Notes under the pieces: generated by a model
The model's database searches: none
What the model saw: only the letters and a program-made list of their open reading frames with translations
Told to the model about the DNA's origin: nothing
In this document: positions 33,988-42,579 of the stretch, one piece after another
Numbering within the stretch: the first letter of the stretch is position 1
How the letters are laid out: each line of letters opens with the position of its first letter
Translations under genes and position numbers: made by a program
Assembly (NCBI RefSeq): GCF_003054175.1
Contig: NZ_QBKN01000001.1
Coordinates: 62,001 to 126,000, forward strand
Reading direction: 5' to 3'
DNA length: 64,000 nucleotides
Source of the DNA: Allosediminivita pacifica
GTDB taxonomy: Bacteria; Pseudomonadota; Alphaproteobacteria; Rhodobacterales; Rhodobacteraceae

Positions 33988-36126
33988 ATGTTCAAAGAGA
34001 CGAAGAAGACGATGCAGTGGGGGGAGGAAACCCTCACTCTGGAAACGGGCAAGGTGGCCCGCCAGGCCGACGGCACCGTCATCGCGACGCTGGGCGAGAC
34101 CTCGGTCATGGCCAACGTGACCTTCGCCAAGCAGGCCAAGGAAGGTCAGGATTTCTTCCCGCTGACCGTCCACTACCAGGAAAAATACTATGCTGCCGGC
34201 AAGGTGCCCGGTGGCTTCTTCAAGCGCGAGGCGCGTCCGACCGAGAAGGAAACGCTGACCGCGCGCCTGATCGACCGCCCGATCCGCCCGCTTTTCGTGC
34301 CCGGCTTCAAGCATGAAGTGCTGGTGATGTGCACCGTGCTGAGCCACGATCTCGTCAACGATCCCGACGTCGTCGCGATGATCGCCGCCTCGGCCGCGCT
34401 GACGATTTCCGGCGTGCCTTTCATGGGCCCGATCGCGGGCTGCCGCGTGGGCTACGAGGGTGGCGAATACGTCCTGAACCCCACCGTGGATGACATGAAC
34501 ATCCTGCGCGACCAGCCCGAGCAGCGGCTCGACCTCGTGGTGGCGGGCACCAAGGACGCCGTGATGATGGTCGAATCCGAGGCCTACGAGCTGTCGGAAG
34601 AGGAAATGCTGGGCGCGGTCCTGTTCGCGCACGAGCAGATCCAGCCGGTCGTGGACCTGATCATCGACCTGGCCGAGGACGCCGCCAAGGAGCCCTTCGA
34701 CTTCACCCCGCCGGATTACTCCGAGCTTTTCGCGGCGGTGAAGAAGCTGGGCGAGACCAAGATGCGCGAGGCCTACGCGATCCTCGACAAGCAGGAGCGC
34801 ACCGCCGCCGTCGCCGCCGCCAAGGAGGCCATCAAGGCCGAGCTGAGCGAAGAGCAGCTCGAGGATGCGAACCTCGGCTCCGCCATCAAGAAGCTGGAAT
34901 CCAGCGTTCTGCGCGGTGACGTGGTCAAGAACGGCCGCCGCATCGACGGCCGGGCGCTCGACGAGGTCCGCCCGATCGTGTCCGAGACCGGCCTGCTGCC
35001 GCGGACCCACGGCTCGGCGCTGTTCACCCGTGGCGAGACGCAGGCGCTGGTCGTGACCACGCTGGGCACTGGCGACGACGAGCAGTTCATCGACGCGCTG
35101 CACGGCAACTTCAAATCGAACTTCCTGCTGCACTACAACTTCCCGCCGTACTCGGTCGGTGAAGTGGGCCGCGTGGGCAGCCCTGGCCGCCGCGAGATCG
35201 GCCACGGCAAGCTTGCCTGGCGCGCGCTGCAGGCGGTTCTGCCGGCGGCGACGGATTTCCCCTACACGATCCGCATCGTGTCGGAGATCACCGAGTCCAA
35301 CGGCTCGTCCTCGATGGCCTCCGTCTGCGGCGGGTCGCTGTCGATGATGGACGCGGGCGTGCCGCTCAAGGCGCCGGTTGCGGGTGTGGCCATGGGCCTG
35401 ATCCTCGAGGACGACGGCGAGTACGCGGTCCTGACCGACATCCTTGGCGACGAGGATCACCTCGGCGACATGGACTTCAAGGTCGCGGGCACCGAGAACG
35501 GCATCACCTCGCTCCAGATGGACATCAAGGTGGCCGGCATCACGCCCGAAATCATGCGCAAGGCGCTGGCCCAGGCCAAGGACGGCCGGATGCACATCCT
35601 GTCCGAGATGGGCAAGGCACTGAGCGAAGTGGGCGAATTCTCGGTCCACGCGCCGCGCATCGAGACCATGCACATCCCCACCGACAAGATCCGCGAAGTG
35701 ATCGGGTCGGGCGGCAAGGTGATCCGCGAGATCGTGGAAACCTCGGGTGCCAAGGTCGACATCAACGACGACGGCGTGGTGAAGATCGCGTCCTCGGACG
35801 GCGAGGCCATCAAGCGCGCCTACGACATGATCCACTCGATCGTGGCGGAGCCGGAAGAGGGCCACATCTACAAGGGCAAGGTCGTGAAGATCGTCGACTT
35901 CGGTGCCTTCGTGAACTTCTTCGGCAAGCGGGACGGTCTTGTGCACGTGAGCCAGATCGTGCCGCGCCGCCTGAACCATCCTTCGGACGAGCTGAAGGAA
36001 GGCCAGGAGGTCTGGGTCAAGCTGCTCGGCTTCGACGATCGCGGCAAGGTGCGCCTGTCGATGAAGGTTGTCGACCAAGAGACCGGCGAGGAAGTCGTCG
36101 AGAAGAAGGAAGAGAACGCGGAGTGA
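33988..36126 (+). CDS. pnp: Polyribonucleotide nucleotidyltransferase (PNPase)
   Basis: A 712-residue 3'-5' phosphorolytic exoribonuclease, core of RNA decay. Order of parts: first RNase PH domain (about 10-145), linker helical domain, second RNase PH domain (about 310-545; [17 protein letters not shown], and [20 protein letters not shown] with the catalytic site), KH domain ([17 protein letters not shown], near 570), and S1 domain ([19 protein letters not shown], near 630). GATAGACGC rather than a strong ribosome site precedes ATG 33988; GGAGCG lies further upstream. It ends with an acidic tail. A strong terminator follows. Confidence 0.98.
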   Translation: MFKETKKTMQWGEETLTLETGKVARQADGTVIATLGETSVMANVTFAKQAKEGQDFFPLTVHYQEKYYAAGKVPGGFFKREARPTEKETLTARLIDRPIRPLFVPGFKHEVLVMCTVLSHDLVNDPDVVAMIAASAALTISGVPFMGPIAGCRVGYEGGEYVLNPTVDDMNILRDQPEQRLDLVVAGTKDAVMMVESEAYELSEEEMLGAVLFAHEQIQPVVDLIIDLAEDAAKEPFDFTPPDYSELFAAVKKLGETKMREAYAILDKQERTAAVAAAKEAIKAELSEEQLEDANLGSAIKKLESSVLRGDVVKNGRRIDGRALDEVRPIVSETGLLPRTHGSALFTRGETQALVVTTLGTGDDEQFIDALHGNFKSNFLLHYNFPPYSVGEVGRVGSPGRREIGHGKLAWRALQAVLPAATDFPYTIRIVSEITESNGSSSMASVCGGSLSMMDAGVPLKAPVAGVAMGLILEDDGEYAVLTDILGDEDHLGDMDFKVAGTENGITSLQMDIKVAGITPEIMRKALAQAKDGRMHILSEMGKALSEVGEFSVHAPRIETMHIPTDKIREVIGSGGKVIREIVETSGAKVDINDDGVVKIASSDGEAIKRAYDMIHSIVAEPEEGHIYKGKVVKIVDFGAFVNFFGKRDGLVHVSQIVPRRLNHPSDELKEGQEVWVKLLGFDDRGKVRLSMKVVDQETGEEVVEKKEENAE

Positions 36127-36150
36127 TCCGCAACCTCTGACCGGCTTTCG

Positions 36151-36177
36151 AAGGGCGCCCAGCGGGGCGCCCTTTTT
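36151..36177 (+). terminator. pnp terminator
   Basis: AGGGCGCC (36152-36159) pairs with GGCGCCCT (36166-36173), with a further C-G pair inside, and is followed by TTTTT. It begins 25 bp after the pnp stop. Confidence 0.85.
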
Positions 36178-36184
36178 CGTGGGC

Positions 36185-36523
36185 TCAGGGGTGTTCGACG
36201 TGCGGGAGGGGCAGGTCCGGCGCGTGGTGGCGCGGCGGGTGACGGAAATGATCCGGCCGCTTGCGGGGACGGGTCTGTGGCACGTAGCTGGCCGCTGCGC
36301 CAATGAGCCCGGCGGCCACCATGGCATCCAGCATCTGCGGCGAGAGCGTGGTATAGCCCTGTCCGCCAAGCGGGTCGGCCGCGTTGCGTGAAGCGGCGCT
36401 GTGATGCGCGCCATTGAACACCGGGGGTGGGGCCACCGGGCCACCATCGTCGGCGGGTGTGCCGCCGGCATGGAGCGGCACTGCCAGCAGCGCGGCGAGA
36501 CAGGTCGGGATGATACGGAACAT
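36185..36523 (-). CDS. Hypothetical small exported protein
   Basis: A 112-residue ORF starting MFRIIPTCLAALLAVPLHAG, a good signal peptide with possible cleavage after LHA. The mature part is rich in Ala, Pro and His, has a helix-like TTLSPQMLDAMVAAGLIGAA, and ends in a His/Arg-rich tail. No family was recognised. An in-frame ATG at 36553 would add ten residues in front of the signal peptide and seems less likely. Convergent with pnp, 8 bp after its terminator. Confidence 0.55.
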   Translation of the reverse strand: MFRIIPTCLAALLAVPLHAGGTPADDGGPVAPPPVFNGAHHSAASRNAADPLGGQGYTTLSPQMLDAMVAAGLIGAAASYVPQTRPRKRPDHFRHPPRHHAPDLPLPHVEHP

Positions 36524-36768
36524 GCGCGTGCCCTTCGCTTTTGGAGCCGCCATGGTGACAGCGAAGCCTTACCGCGTCCTTACACCCTTTCCTTCAAAGG
36601 CCTGCAGTTTCCTCTGCGGCTTTTTACGGGCTGTTAGACCCTTGCGGCGATGGTGCCCCCAGAGGTGCTCGGCAGGCGAGGTACCGGCGTGAGGTGATGG
36701 GGACAGGCGCGACGGATTCCGGCCGTCCTACTGCCTTCGTCCGGGGCGCGACCCCGGCGCTGGCCGTG

Positions 36769-36803
36769 GGGCAGACACCTCTGGCTACGGTCGGTGTCTG
36801 CCC
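36769..36803. repeat. Perfect 11-bp inverted repeat
   Basis: GGGCAGACACC (36769-36779) and GGTGTCTGCCC (36793-36803) are perfect complements around a 13-nt spacer. No T run follows on either strand, so it is not a standard terminator. It could be an RNA hairpin or a protein site. Confidence 0.6.
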
Positions 36804-37069
36804 GCCCCGCTGCGGCGAACCCCTTCATGATTGGCCGAAAGGCGAGGGAAGACTGTCTCGGGCGCTATCCCGCGCGCCCGGTGGAGTGCCGCAGGGAAAC
36901 CTCTTCACCGTTCACCGCATCTTGCAGCCTTCGCGGCATGCCAAGTTGCTCGTCGAAGCCGGTGCTCGCAACTGGGTTGCCGGGGCGCGCCAGAAATCTC
37001 GTCGGGGAGGGGAGGGGGCGCTTTGCCGGCGCGTGCATCGCGCGCACGGAAAACCTTCGGTCGCACGAC

Positions 37070-37097
37070 AAAAAAGGCCGGGCTGAAAAGCCCGGCC
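37070..37097 (-). terminator. Rho-independent terminator
   Basis: On the minus strand GGCCGGGCT (37097-37089) pairs with AGCCCGGCC (37084-37076) over a TTTC loop, followed by six T residues. It lies about 185 bp after the response-regulator stop, a long 3' UTR unless a separate RNA is made here. Confidence 0.88.
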
Positions 37098-37140
37098 AGG
37101 TCCAACAGGGAGGTGCATGTGATAACCCGCACATGCAACG
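37070..37140 (-). ncRNA. Candidate sRNA or regulator mRNA 3' end
   Basis: On the minus strand there is an 8-bp hairpin (TGCATGTG/CACATGCA, loop CGGGTTAT; 37137-37114), then a single-stranded linker starting CCTCCCTG, then the terminator hairpin. A CCTCC stretch between two hairpins is the layout of alphaproteobacterial sRNAs with an anti-Shine-Dalgarno motif. The 5' end is unknown; it could start anywhere up to 37280, or be the 3' UTR of the response-regulator gene. Confidence 0.35.
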
Positions 37141-37280
37141 GGATCTGGTTAGCCCCCCGACGCAACACCATGAGGGGAGCGCGGCGCCGGGAAGCTGGCC
37201 TTGACGTGCCTTACTCCATCAAAACCTATCATTCCTTTAACACCATCAGAGCCGGGTTCGGTTCCCGCCTCAATCGGATT

Positions 37281-37967
37281 TTATGACATCAGCCGGTATC
37301 CGCCGGATTCCGTTACCAGGAGTCGGGCGTTCGAGGGGTCGGGTTCGATCTTCTGGCGCAGGCGATAGATGTGGGTTTCGAGCGTGTGCGTGGTCGCCCC
37401 GGCGTTGTAGCCCCAGACCTCGTGCAGGAGCGTTTCGCGCGGCACGACGCCCTCTGTCGCCCGGTAAAGGAACTTGAGGATGTTGGTTTCCTTCTCCGTC
37501 AGGCGGATCTTCTTGTCGTCGTCGGTGACAAGCATCTTCATCGCCGGCTTGAAGCTGTAGGGCCCCACGGTGAAGACCGCGTCCTCGGACTGCTCGTGCT
37601 GGCGCAGCTGGGCGCGGATGCGGGCCAGCAGCACAGGGAACTTGAAGGGCTTGGTGATGTAGTCGTTCGCCCCGGCGTCTAGGCCGAGGATCGTGTCCGC
37701 GTCGGTGTCATGCCCGGTGAGCATGAGGATCGGTGCCTTGACGCCCTGCTTGCGCATCAGGCGGCAAAGCTCGCGACCGTCGGTGTCGGGCAGGCCGACA
37801 TCGAGGATGACGAGATCGTAGGACTGCTCCTTGGTGCGCGCCATCGCGCTCGAGCCGTTCTCGGCCTCGAAGACCTCGAAGTCCTCGGTCATCACGAGCT
37901 GTTCTGCCAGCGCCTCGCGCAGGTCGTCGTCATCGTCCACCAGAAGGATGTTCTTTAGCTGGGCCAT
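37281..37967 (-). CDS. OmpR-family response regulator
   Basis: A 228-residue regulator: receiver domain with ILLVDDDDDLREALAEQL, phospho-Asp in LVILDVGLPDTDGREL (about Asp55) and Lys in YITKPFKFPVLLARI; winged helix with LTEKETNILKFLYRA, HEVWGYNAGATTHTLETHIY and LVTESGGYRLMS. No kinase gene is adjacent. It resembles the orphan or CenR-like regulators conserved in alphaproteobacteria, but I do not assign a name. AAGGAGAT lies 9 bp before ATG 37967. It is divergent from ribA. Confidence 0.9.
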   Translation of the reverse strand: MAQLKNILLVDDDDDLREALAEQLVMTEDFEVFEAENGSSAMARTKEQSYDLVILDVGLPDTDGRELCRLMRKQGVKAPILMLTGHDTDADTILGLDAGANDYITKPFKFPVLLARIRAQLRQHEQSEDAVFTVGPYSFKPAMKMLVTDDDKKIRLTEKETNILKFLYRATEGVVPRETLLHEVWGYNAGATTHTLETHIYRLRQKIEPDPSNARLLVTESGGYRLMS

Positions 37968-38122
37968 GTTGCTCGTATCTCCTTGACGTTAGGGGGGATG
38001 TGGCCGGCGGGGCGGGGCTCGGCAAGTTTTGCTGCACTTCGGTCACGCCGTCGTGTACGGGGCATGGGAATGTTACAGTATCCGGCCTATGTTGCCGGCT
38101 TCGAGTACCAAGGACAGCCCCC

Positions 38123-39226
38123 ATGACCGACGGCCCCGCCCCCCTTTCGCCTGACCTGACCGAGACGCTGGCGCGCGGGCGCGCGGACCTGCGCATGGGG
38201 GTGCCGGTGGTCCTGGCGGCGCATGGCGGCGGGGCGCTCATCATGGCGGCCGAGACCGGCGTGGCGGGGCGGCTCGACGCGCTGCGGGCGGCGGGGCCGG
38301 TGGACGTGGTGCTGACCGGGCGGCGCGCGGCGACGCTGAAGGCGCGGCCCTACGACGGCGACGTGGCGCGCGTGGCGCTGCCCGAGGATGCCGACATGGC
38401 CTGGGTGCAGGCGCTGGCCGATCCATCGGGCGATCTGGCCAACCCGATGAAGGGGCCGCTGTCGACCCGGCGGGGCGGCGACGCGAGCCTGCACCGGCTG
38501 GCGTCGGAACTGGTGAAGTCCGCGCGGCTGCTGCCCGCGGCGCTTGTCGTCCCGGTCGAGGACGCGGCGCACTGGGCCGCGACCCACGGGCTGACGCTTC
38601 TGCACGCGGGAGAGGTCGCGCCCTACCTCGAGGCGCTGCCGACGCTGGCGCATGTGGTGTCGGCGCGCGTGCCGTTGCGCGCGGCCGAGAACGCCCGGTT
38701 GCACATCTTCCGCCCCGGTGACGGGTCGGAGGAGCATTACGCCATCGAGATCGGGCGCCCCGACCGGGACCAGCCGGTGCTGAGCCGCCTGCATTCGGCC
38801 TGCTTTACCGGGGACCTGCTGGGGTCGCTCAAGTGCGACTGCGGCCCGCAGCTCAACGCCGCGCTGAACCAGATGGGGCAGGAGGGGGCGGGCGTGCTGC
38901 TCTACCTCAACCAGGAGGGACGCGGCATCGGGCTTGCCAACAAGATGCGGGCCTACGCGCTGCAGGACCAGGGCTTCGACACGGTCGAGGCCAACCACCG
39001 GCTGGGGTTCGAGGACGACGAGCGGGATTTCCGGCTGGGTGCCGAGATCCTGACGCGCATGGGCTTTTCCGCCGTGCGGCTGCTGACCAACAACCCCGCC
39101 AAGATCGAGATGATGGAGCGCTGCGGCATCCGCGTGCCCGAGCGCGTGCCGCTGAAGGTGGGCCACACCCACCACAACGCCCGCTACCTTGCCGTCAAGG
39201 CAGCGAAATCCGGGCACCTGCTGTGA
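38123..39226 (+). CDS. ribA: GTP cyclohydrolase II, N-terminally extended
   Basis: RibA opens GTP to start riboflavin synthesis. The C-terminal 200 residues are typical: zinc Cys residues in SACFTGDLLGSLKCDCGPQL, the catalytic loop LYLNQEGRGIGLANKMRAY, and LLTNNPAKIEMMERCGI. The N-terminal 165 residues are an extension. They are not a functional dihydroxybutanone-phosphate synthase (its acidic active-site motif is absent) but contain a GGGALIMAAETG segment that could be its remnant. Rhodobacterales RibA proteins commonly have such a front part. ATG 38123 follows AAGGAC. E. coli RibA is 196 residues, this one 367. Confidence 0.92.
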   Translation: MTDGPAPLSPDLTETLARGRADLRMGVPVVLAAHGGGALIMAAETGVAGRLDALRAAGPVDVVLTGRRAATLKARPYDGDVARVALPEDADMAWVQALADPSGDLANPMKGPLSTRRGGDASLHRLASELVKSARLLPAALVVPVEDAAHWAATHGLTLLHAGEVAPYLEALPTLAHVVSARVPLRAAENARLHIFRPGDGSEEHYAIEIGRPDRDQPVLSRLHSACFTGDLLGSLKCDCGPQLNAALNQMGQEGAGVLLYLNQEGRGIGLANKMRAYALQDQGFDTVEANHRLGFEDDERDFRLGAEILTRMGFSAVRLLTNNPAKIEMMERCGIRVPERVPLKVGHTHHNARYLAVKAAKSGHLL

Positions 39227-39274
39227 CTTGCGCCGCGGCGCCGCGCGCATAGGTATCGGACGAAAGGAGCTCTC

Positions 39275-40276
39275 ATGCGTTATTCCCTTCTCGATCTTTC
39301 CCCTGTGCCCGAGGGCTCGACCCCGGCAGAGTCGCTGCGCAACACCGTGGACCTCGCCCGCCATGCCGAGGCCTGGGGCTATCACCGCTACTGGCTGGCC
39401 GAGCATCACAACATGCCCGGCATCGCCAGCGCCGCCACCGCCGTTCTGGTGGGGCAGGTCGCGGCCCACACCCGCGCCATGCGTGTGGGGGCAGGGGGCA
39501 TCATGCTGCCCAACCACGCTCCGCTCGCCGTGGCCGAGGCATTTGGCACGCTGGCGACGCTCTATCCCGATCGCATCGACCTCGGCCTTGGCCGCGCGCC
39601 GGGCGGCGACGCCGCGGTGATGCAGGCGCTTGGCGTCAATCACGCGCGCGCCGAGCGTTTCCACGAGGAAGTTGCCGAACTGCGGGCGCTGCTGGGCGAC
39701 GAACAGCCGGGCCGGCAGGTCCGCGCGCTGCCGGGCGAGGGCACGCATGTGCCGCTGTGGATCCTCGGCAGCTCGCTGCACGGGGCGCAGGTGGCCGCGA
39801 TGCTGGGCCTGCCCTATGCCTTCGCCTCGCACTTTGCGCCCGCCGCGATGGAGCAGGCGCTCGAGGTCTATCGCCGCTACTTCAAGCCGTCGGAGACGCT
39901 GGAGAAGCCCCACGCGATGATCGCCGTGAACGTATTTGCCGCGGAGACCGAGGCCGAGGCGGTGAAGATGCGCACGACGATGCAGCAGAGCTTCTACCGG
40001 CTGCGCACGGGCCAGCCGGGCAAGATGCCCGCGCCGGTGGACGACATCTCGACCGTGATCCCGGCGGGCGCGCAGCGCCAGATCGACGCCGCGCTGCAGG
40101 TCAACGCCACGGGCACGCGCGAGCAGGTGGCCGACCAGATGCGCGCCATCGTGGAGCGCTACCAGCCGGACGAGGTGATCCTGACCGGCCAGATCTTCCA
40201 CCACGAGCAACGGTTGCGGTCCTTCGAGCTGGCCGCCGAGGTCATGCGCGACGTCGGCGTGGCCGAGGCGGCATGA
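39275..40276 (+). CDS. LLM-class flavin-dependent oxidoreductase
   Basis: A 333-residue luciferase-like monooxygenase (YhbW/MsnO8-type). Typical segments are [20 protein letters not shown] (FMN site), [35 protein letters not shown]-like [15 protein letters not shown], and [21 protein letters not shown]. It probably uses reduced FMN and oxygen; the substrate is unknown and no flavin reductase is adjacent. The L,D-transpeptidase gene starts inside its stop codon. GGAGCTC lies before ATG 39275. Confidence 0.92.
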   Translation: MRYSLLDLSPVPEGSTPAESLRNTVDLARHAEAWGYHRYWLAEHHNMPGIASAATAVLVGQVAAHTRAMRVGAGGIMLPNHAPLAVAEAFGTLATLYPDRIDLGLGRAPGGDAAVMQALGVNHARAERFHEEVAELRALLGDEQPGRQVRALPGEGTHVPLWILGSSLHGAQVAAMLGLPYAFASHFAPAAMEQALEVYRRYFKPSETLEKPHAMIAVNVFAAETEAEAVKMRTTMQQSFYRLRTGQPGKMPAPVDDISTVIPAGAQRQIDAALQVNATGTREQVADQMRAIVERYQPDEVILTGQIFHHEQRLRSFELAAEVMRDVGVAEAA

Positions 40277-40800
40277 ACGCGCGGGATCTTGTCCTGACGG
40301 GGCAGGGCGTCCGGTTCGACGGGCGGCTCTGGCCCTGCACGGTGGGGCGCGGGGGCGTGACCGCCGACAAGCGCGAGGGCGACGGCGCCACGCCGGTGGG
40401 CGCGCATGACATCGTCGGCATGCTCTACCGGCCCGACCGGATCGCCAAGCCCGCCGGTTGGGCGGTGCCGATCCGGCCCGGGGACCTGTGGTCCGACGAT
40501 CCCGAGCACGAGGATTACAACCTCATGGTGCGCGCGCCCTACCACGCCAGCCACGAGGCGCTGCGGCGGGCCGATCCGCTTTACGACTTGGTGATCGTGA
40601 CCGACTGGAACTGGCCCGACGCGCAGCCCGGGGCCGGGTCGGCGATCTTCCTGCATCGCTGGCGCAGGCCTGGCTACCCGACGGCGGGCTGCGTGGCCCT
40701 CGATCCGGTGGACCTGCGCGAGATCGCGGCGCGGATCACGCCGGAGACGCGGCTGATCGTTCCCGAGAGTCTTGCGGGGCGGCTGCCGAGAGGCGCCTGA
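40273..40800 (+). CDS. L,D-transpeptidase catalytic domain protein (YkuD-like)
   Basis: A 175-residue protein with the YkuD active site [16 protein letters not shown] (His128, Cys140). It begins with [22 protein letters not shown] and [15 protein letters not shown], the usual front part of the small YbbR/ErfK-unlike group. No signal peptide or membrane anchor is visible, so its location is unclear; true L,D-transpeptidases act in the periplasm. It overlaps the LLM gene by 4 bp (ATGA) and the convergent GntR gene by 65 bp. Confidence 0.88.
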   Translation: MNARDLVLTGQGVRFDGRLWPCTVGRGGVTADKREGDGATPVGAHDIVGMLYRPDRIAKPAGWAVPIRPGDLWSDDPEHEDYNLMVRAPYHASHEALRRADPLYDLVIVTDWNWPDAQPGAGSAIFLHRWRRPGYPTAGCVALDPVDLREIAARITPETRLIVPESLAGRLPRGA

Positions 40801-41422
40801 AGCTCATGGAGATATGGGCGCGGCGCAGCAGCGCCGCCGCCCGCATGTCGCCCGCCTCGAGCGCGCCCTGAAGCTGGCGCAGCTCGTCCGCGAAGATCGC
40901 GCATTCGTGGGCGAGGTCCATGCCCGGGATCGACTGGAGCCAGATCCGCGCGGTCTGGTAGAACAGCCGGTCGGTGACCTCGCGCAGGGCGGGGTTGTCG
41001 ATCAGCGTCAGCGTGAAGGCGTGGTGGTCGATGTTGAGCGCGGCGAAGGCCCGCGCGTGGGGGGCCTCGGCGAGCGCTTCACCCCGGGCCACGAATTCGG
41101 TCATGCGGGCCAGCCGTTCGGCGGTCATCGGCGCGGGCGAAAGCGTGCCGGCAAGCTGCGCCAGTTCCATCCGTAGATCGTAGACCTGTGCCATCTCGCG
41201 CAGGTCGATCTCGGTCACCAGCGTGCCGACGCCGTGGCGCGACTGCACCAGCCCCTCGTCCTCGAGCCTGGCCAGCACCCGGCGCAGCGGCGTGCGGGAA
41301 ATGCCGAACTCGGCGGCCAGCTGTTCCTCGGAAAGCCGCGTGCCGGGCGGGTAGTCGAGCAGGCAGATCCGGGCCCGAAGCTCGGTATAGAGCCTCAGGT
41401 GCCGATCCGCCGCGCCGGTCAT
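40736..41422 (-). CDS. GntR family regulator (FadR/FCD type)
   Basis: A 228-residue regulator. The winged helix is GTRLSEEQLAAEFGISRTPL followed by RRVLARLEDEGLVQSRHGVG (residues about 25-65). The C-terminal FCD domain has metal-ligand-like His/Asp positions (ALNIDHHAFTLTLIDNPALREV). It is the last gene of a three-gene operon with the M20 deacylase and the creatinase-like hydrolase and overlaps the deacylase stop by 4 bp. Two palindromes of GntR type (TTGTGTACAA, TTGTGCACAA) lie upstream of the operon, so it probably represses the operon and the divergent transporter until its ligand appears. The extreme C-terminus overlaps the transpeptidase gene. Confidence 0.9.
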   Translation of the reverse strand: MTGAADRHLRLYTELRARICLLDYPPGTRLSEEQLAAEFGISRTPLRRVLARLEDEGLVQSRHGVGTLVTEIDLREMAQVYDLRMELAQLAGTLSPAPMTAERLARMTEFVARGEALAEAPHARAFAALNIDHHAFTLTLIDNPALREVTDRLFYQTARIWLQSIPGMDLAHECAIFADELRQLQGALEAGDMRAAALLRRAHISMSFRRLSAAAPQDSRERSAASPA

Positions 41423-42579
41423 GCCTCGAGCGATGCTGCCAACCCCTGAAGCATGTCGAGGCATTGCGACAGCTGGTCCCGCGCGATGAACTCGTCGGGC
41501 TTGTGGGCCTGCTCGATGCTGCCCGGGCCGCAGACCACGACGCTCATCCCCATGCCCTGGAAGAGCCCCGCCTCGGTGTTGAAGGGGACAAGCTCGCAGG
41601 TGTTCTGGCCGGTCAGGCGAGCGACGAGATCGCGGGCGGCGTTCTCTTCCATGGGTTCGAGCGAGGTGACCTCGCCGATGACCTCGGTCGCGATGTCGGC
41701 CTTGGGGTGCACGGCGCGCATGGCAGGCAGGAGCGTGCCCTCGACGTAGGCGCCGATGGCGTCCTTCACGAACTCGGCGTCGCCCGCCTGCATGGGGCGC
41801 ATTTCCCATTCGACCTCGGCGCGGCCGGGGATGACGTTGTGCGCCACGCCGCCCGACAGCCGCCCGATGTTGAGCGTGGTCCACGGCGGATCGAAGCGCG
41901 AGGAGGCGGGGGCGCGGGTCTTGAGCTCTTCGGCCAGTTCGAGCAGGCGGGTCACGTAGCGCACGGCGTAGGAGACCGCGTTCACGCCGCGGTCGGGGGC
42001 CGATCCGTGGCCTTCGAGGCCGGTGAAGCGCGCGGTGTATTCGCAGCAGCCCTTGTGGCCCTCGATGATGCGCATCATCGTCGGTTCGCCCACGATGGCG
42101 GTGGCGGGGCGGTAGCCGCGCTTTTGCAGCTCCGGCACCAGCGCCTGCGCGCCAAGACAGCCGACCTCTTCGTCGTGGGTGAAGCAGAAGTGCACCGGGC
42201 GCTTCAGATCCATCTTCGACAGCGGCTCGGCCATGGCGAGCGCGCAGGCGATGAAGCCCTTCATGTCGCAGGACCCGCGCCCGTAGAGCAGCCCGCCCTC
42301 TTCGCGCACGGCGAAGGGATCGGTGGTCCAGTCCTGGTCGGCCACGGGCACCACGTCGGAATGGCCCGACAGCACCACGCCGCCCTCGATGTCGGGACCG
42401 ATGGTGGCAAAGAGGTTGGCCTTGGAGCCGTCCTCGTTCTGGAACAGCTCCACCCGCGCGCCGTGGCGTTCCAGCCAGCCGCGCATGTAAGCCATCATGT
42501 CGAGGTTGCTGTCGGCCGAGATGGTCGGAAAGGCGATCAGCTCGGCCAGGATGGCCTCTGTCCGCTCCTGCAGGGTCAT
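41419..42579 (-). CDS. M20 family deacylase (ArgE-like)
   Basis: A 386-residue metallohydrolase of the ArgE/DapE/ACY1 family. Zinc and catalytic residues are visible: VVLSGHSDVVPV (His73, Asp75), GRGSCDMKGF (Asp105), FTHDEEVGCLG (Glu137, Glu138) and VGEPTMMRIIEGHKG. GLEGHGSAPDRGVNAV begins the dimerisation domain. It would be annotated acetylornithine deacetylase, but its position between a creatinase/ectoine-hydrolase-like gene and a GntR gene argues for a catabolic N-acyl (probably N-acetyl) diamino-acid or amino-acid deacylase. It overlaps the upstream gene by 4 bp. Substrate not proven. Confidence 0.9.
   Translation of the reverse strand: MTLQERTEAILAELIAFPTISADSNLDMMAYMRGWLERHGARVELFQNEDGSKANLFATIGPDIEGGVVLSGHSDVVPVADQDWTTDPFAVREEGGLLYGRGSCDMKGFIACALAMAEPLSKMDLKRPVHFCFTHDEEVGCLGAQALVPELQKRGYRPATAIVGEPTMMRIIEGHKGCCEYTARFTGLEGHGSAPDRGVNAVSYAVRYVTRLLELAEELKTRAPASSRFDPPWTTLNIGRLSGGVAHNVIPGRAEVEWEMRPMQAGDAEFVKDAIGAYVEGTLLPAMRAVHPKADIATEVIGEVTSLEPMEENAARDLVARLTGQNTCELVPFNTEAGLFQGMGMSVVVCGPGSIEQAHKPDEFIARDQLSQCLDMLQGLAASLEA

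Larger units (their letters stand above)
36524..37280. other. 750-bp gap with strong hairpins, no convincing CDS
   Basis: No ORF here has a protein-like composition or a good ribosome site. Features seen are a perfect 11-bp inverted repeat (36769-36803), an 8-bp hairpin (37114-37137) and a strong minus-strand terminator (37070-37097). The segment 36830-37060 shows nothing clear. The region resembles a place for small RNAs or a decayed gene more than a promoter. Confidence 0.5.

Noticed and set aside
33898-36471. 857-codon minus-strand open frame opposite pnp
   Set aside because: Mirror of pnp codon pattern with no recognisable motif.
36634-37086. Several ORFs of 60-130 codons in the large gap
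   Set aside because: They overlap each other in different frames, have Arg/Pro-rich composition, and lack ribosome sites or recognisable motifs.
41419-42579. Assignment as the biosynthetic acetylornithine deacetylase ArgE
   Set aside because: Operon context is catabolic and regulated; family similarity alone does not separate ArgE from other M20 N-acyl deacylases.
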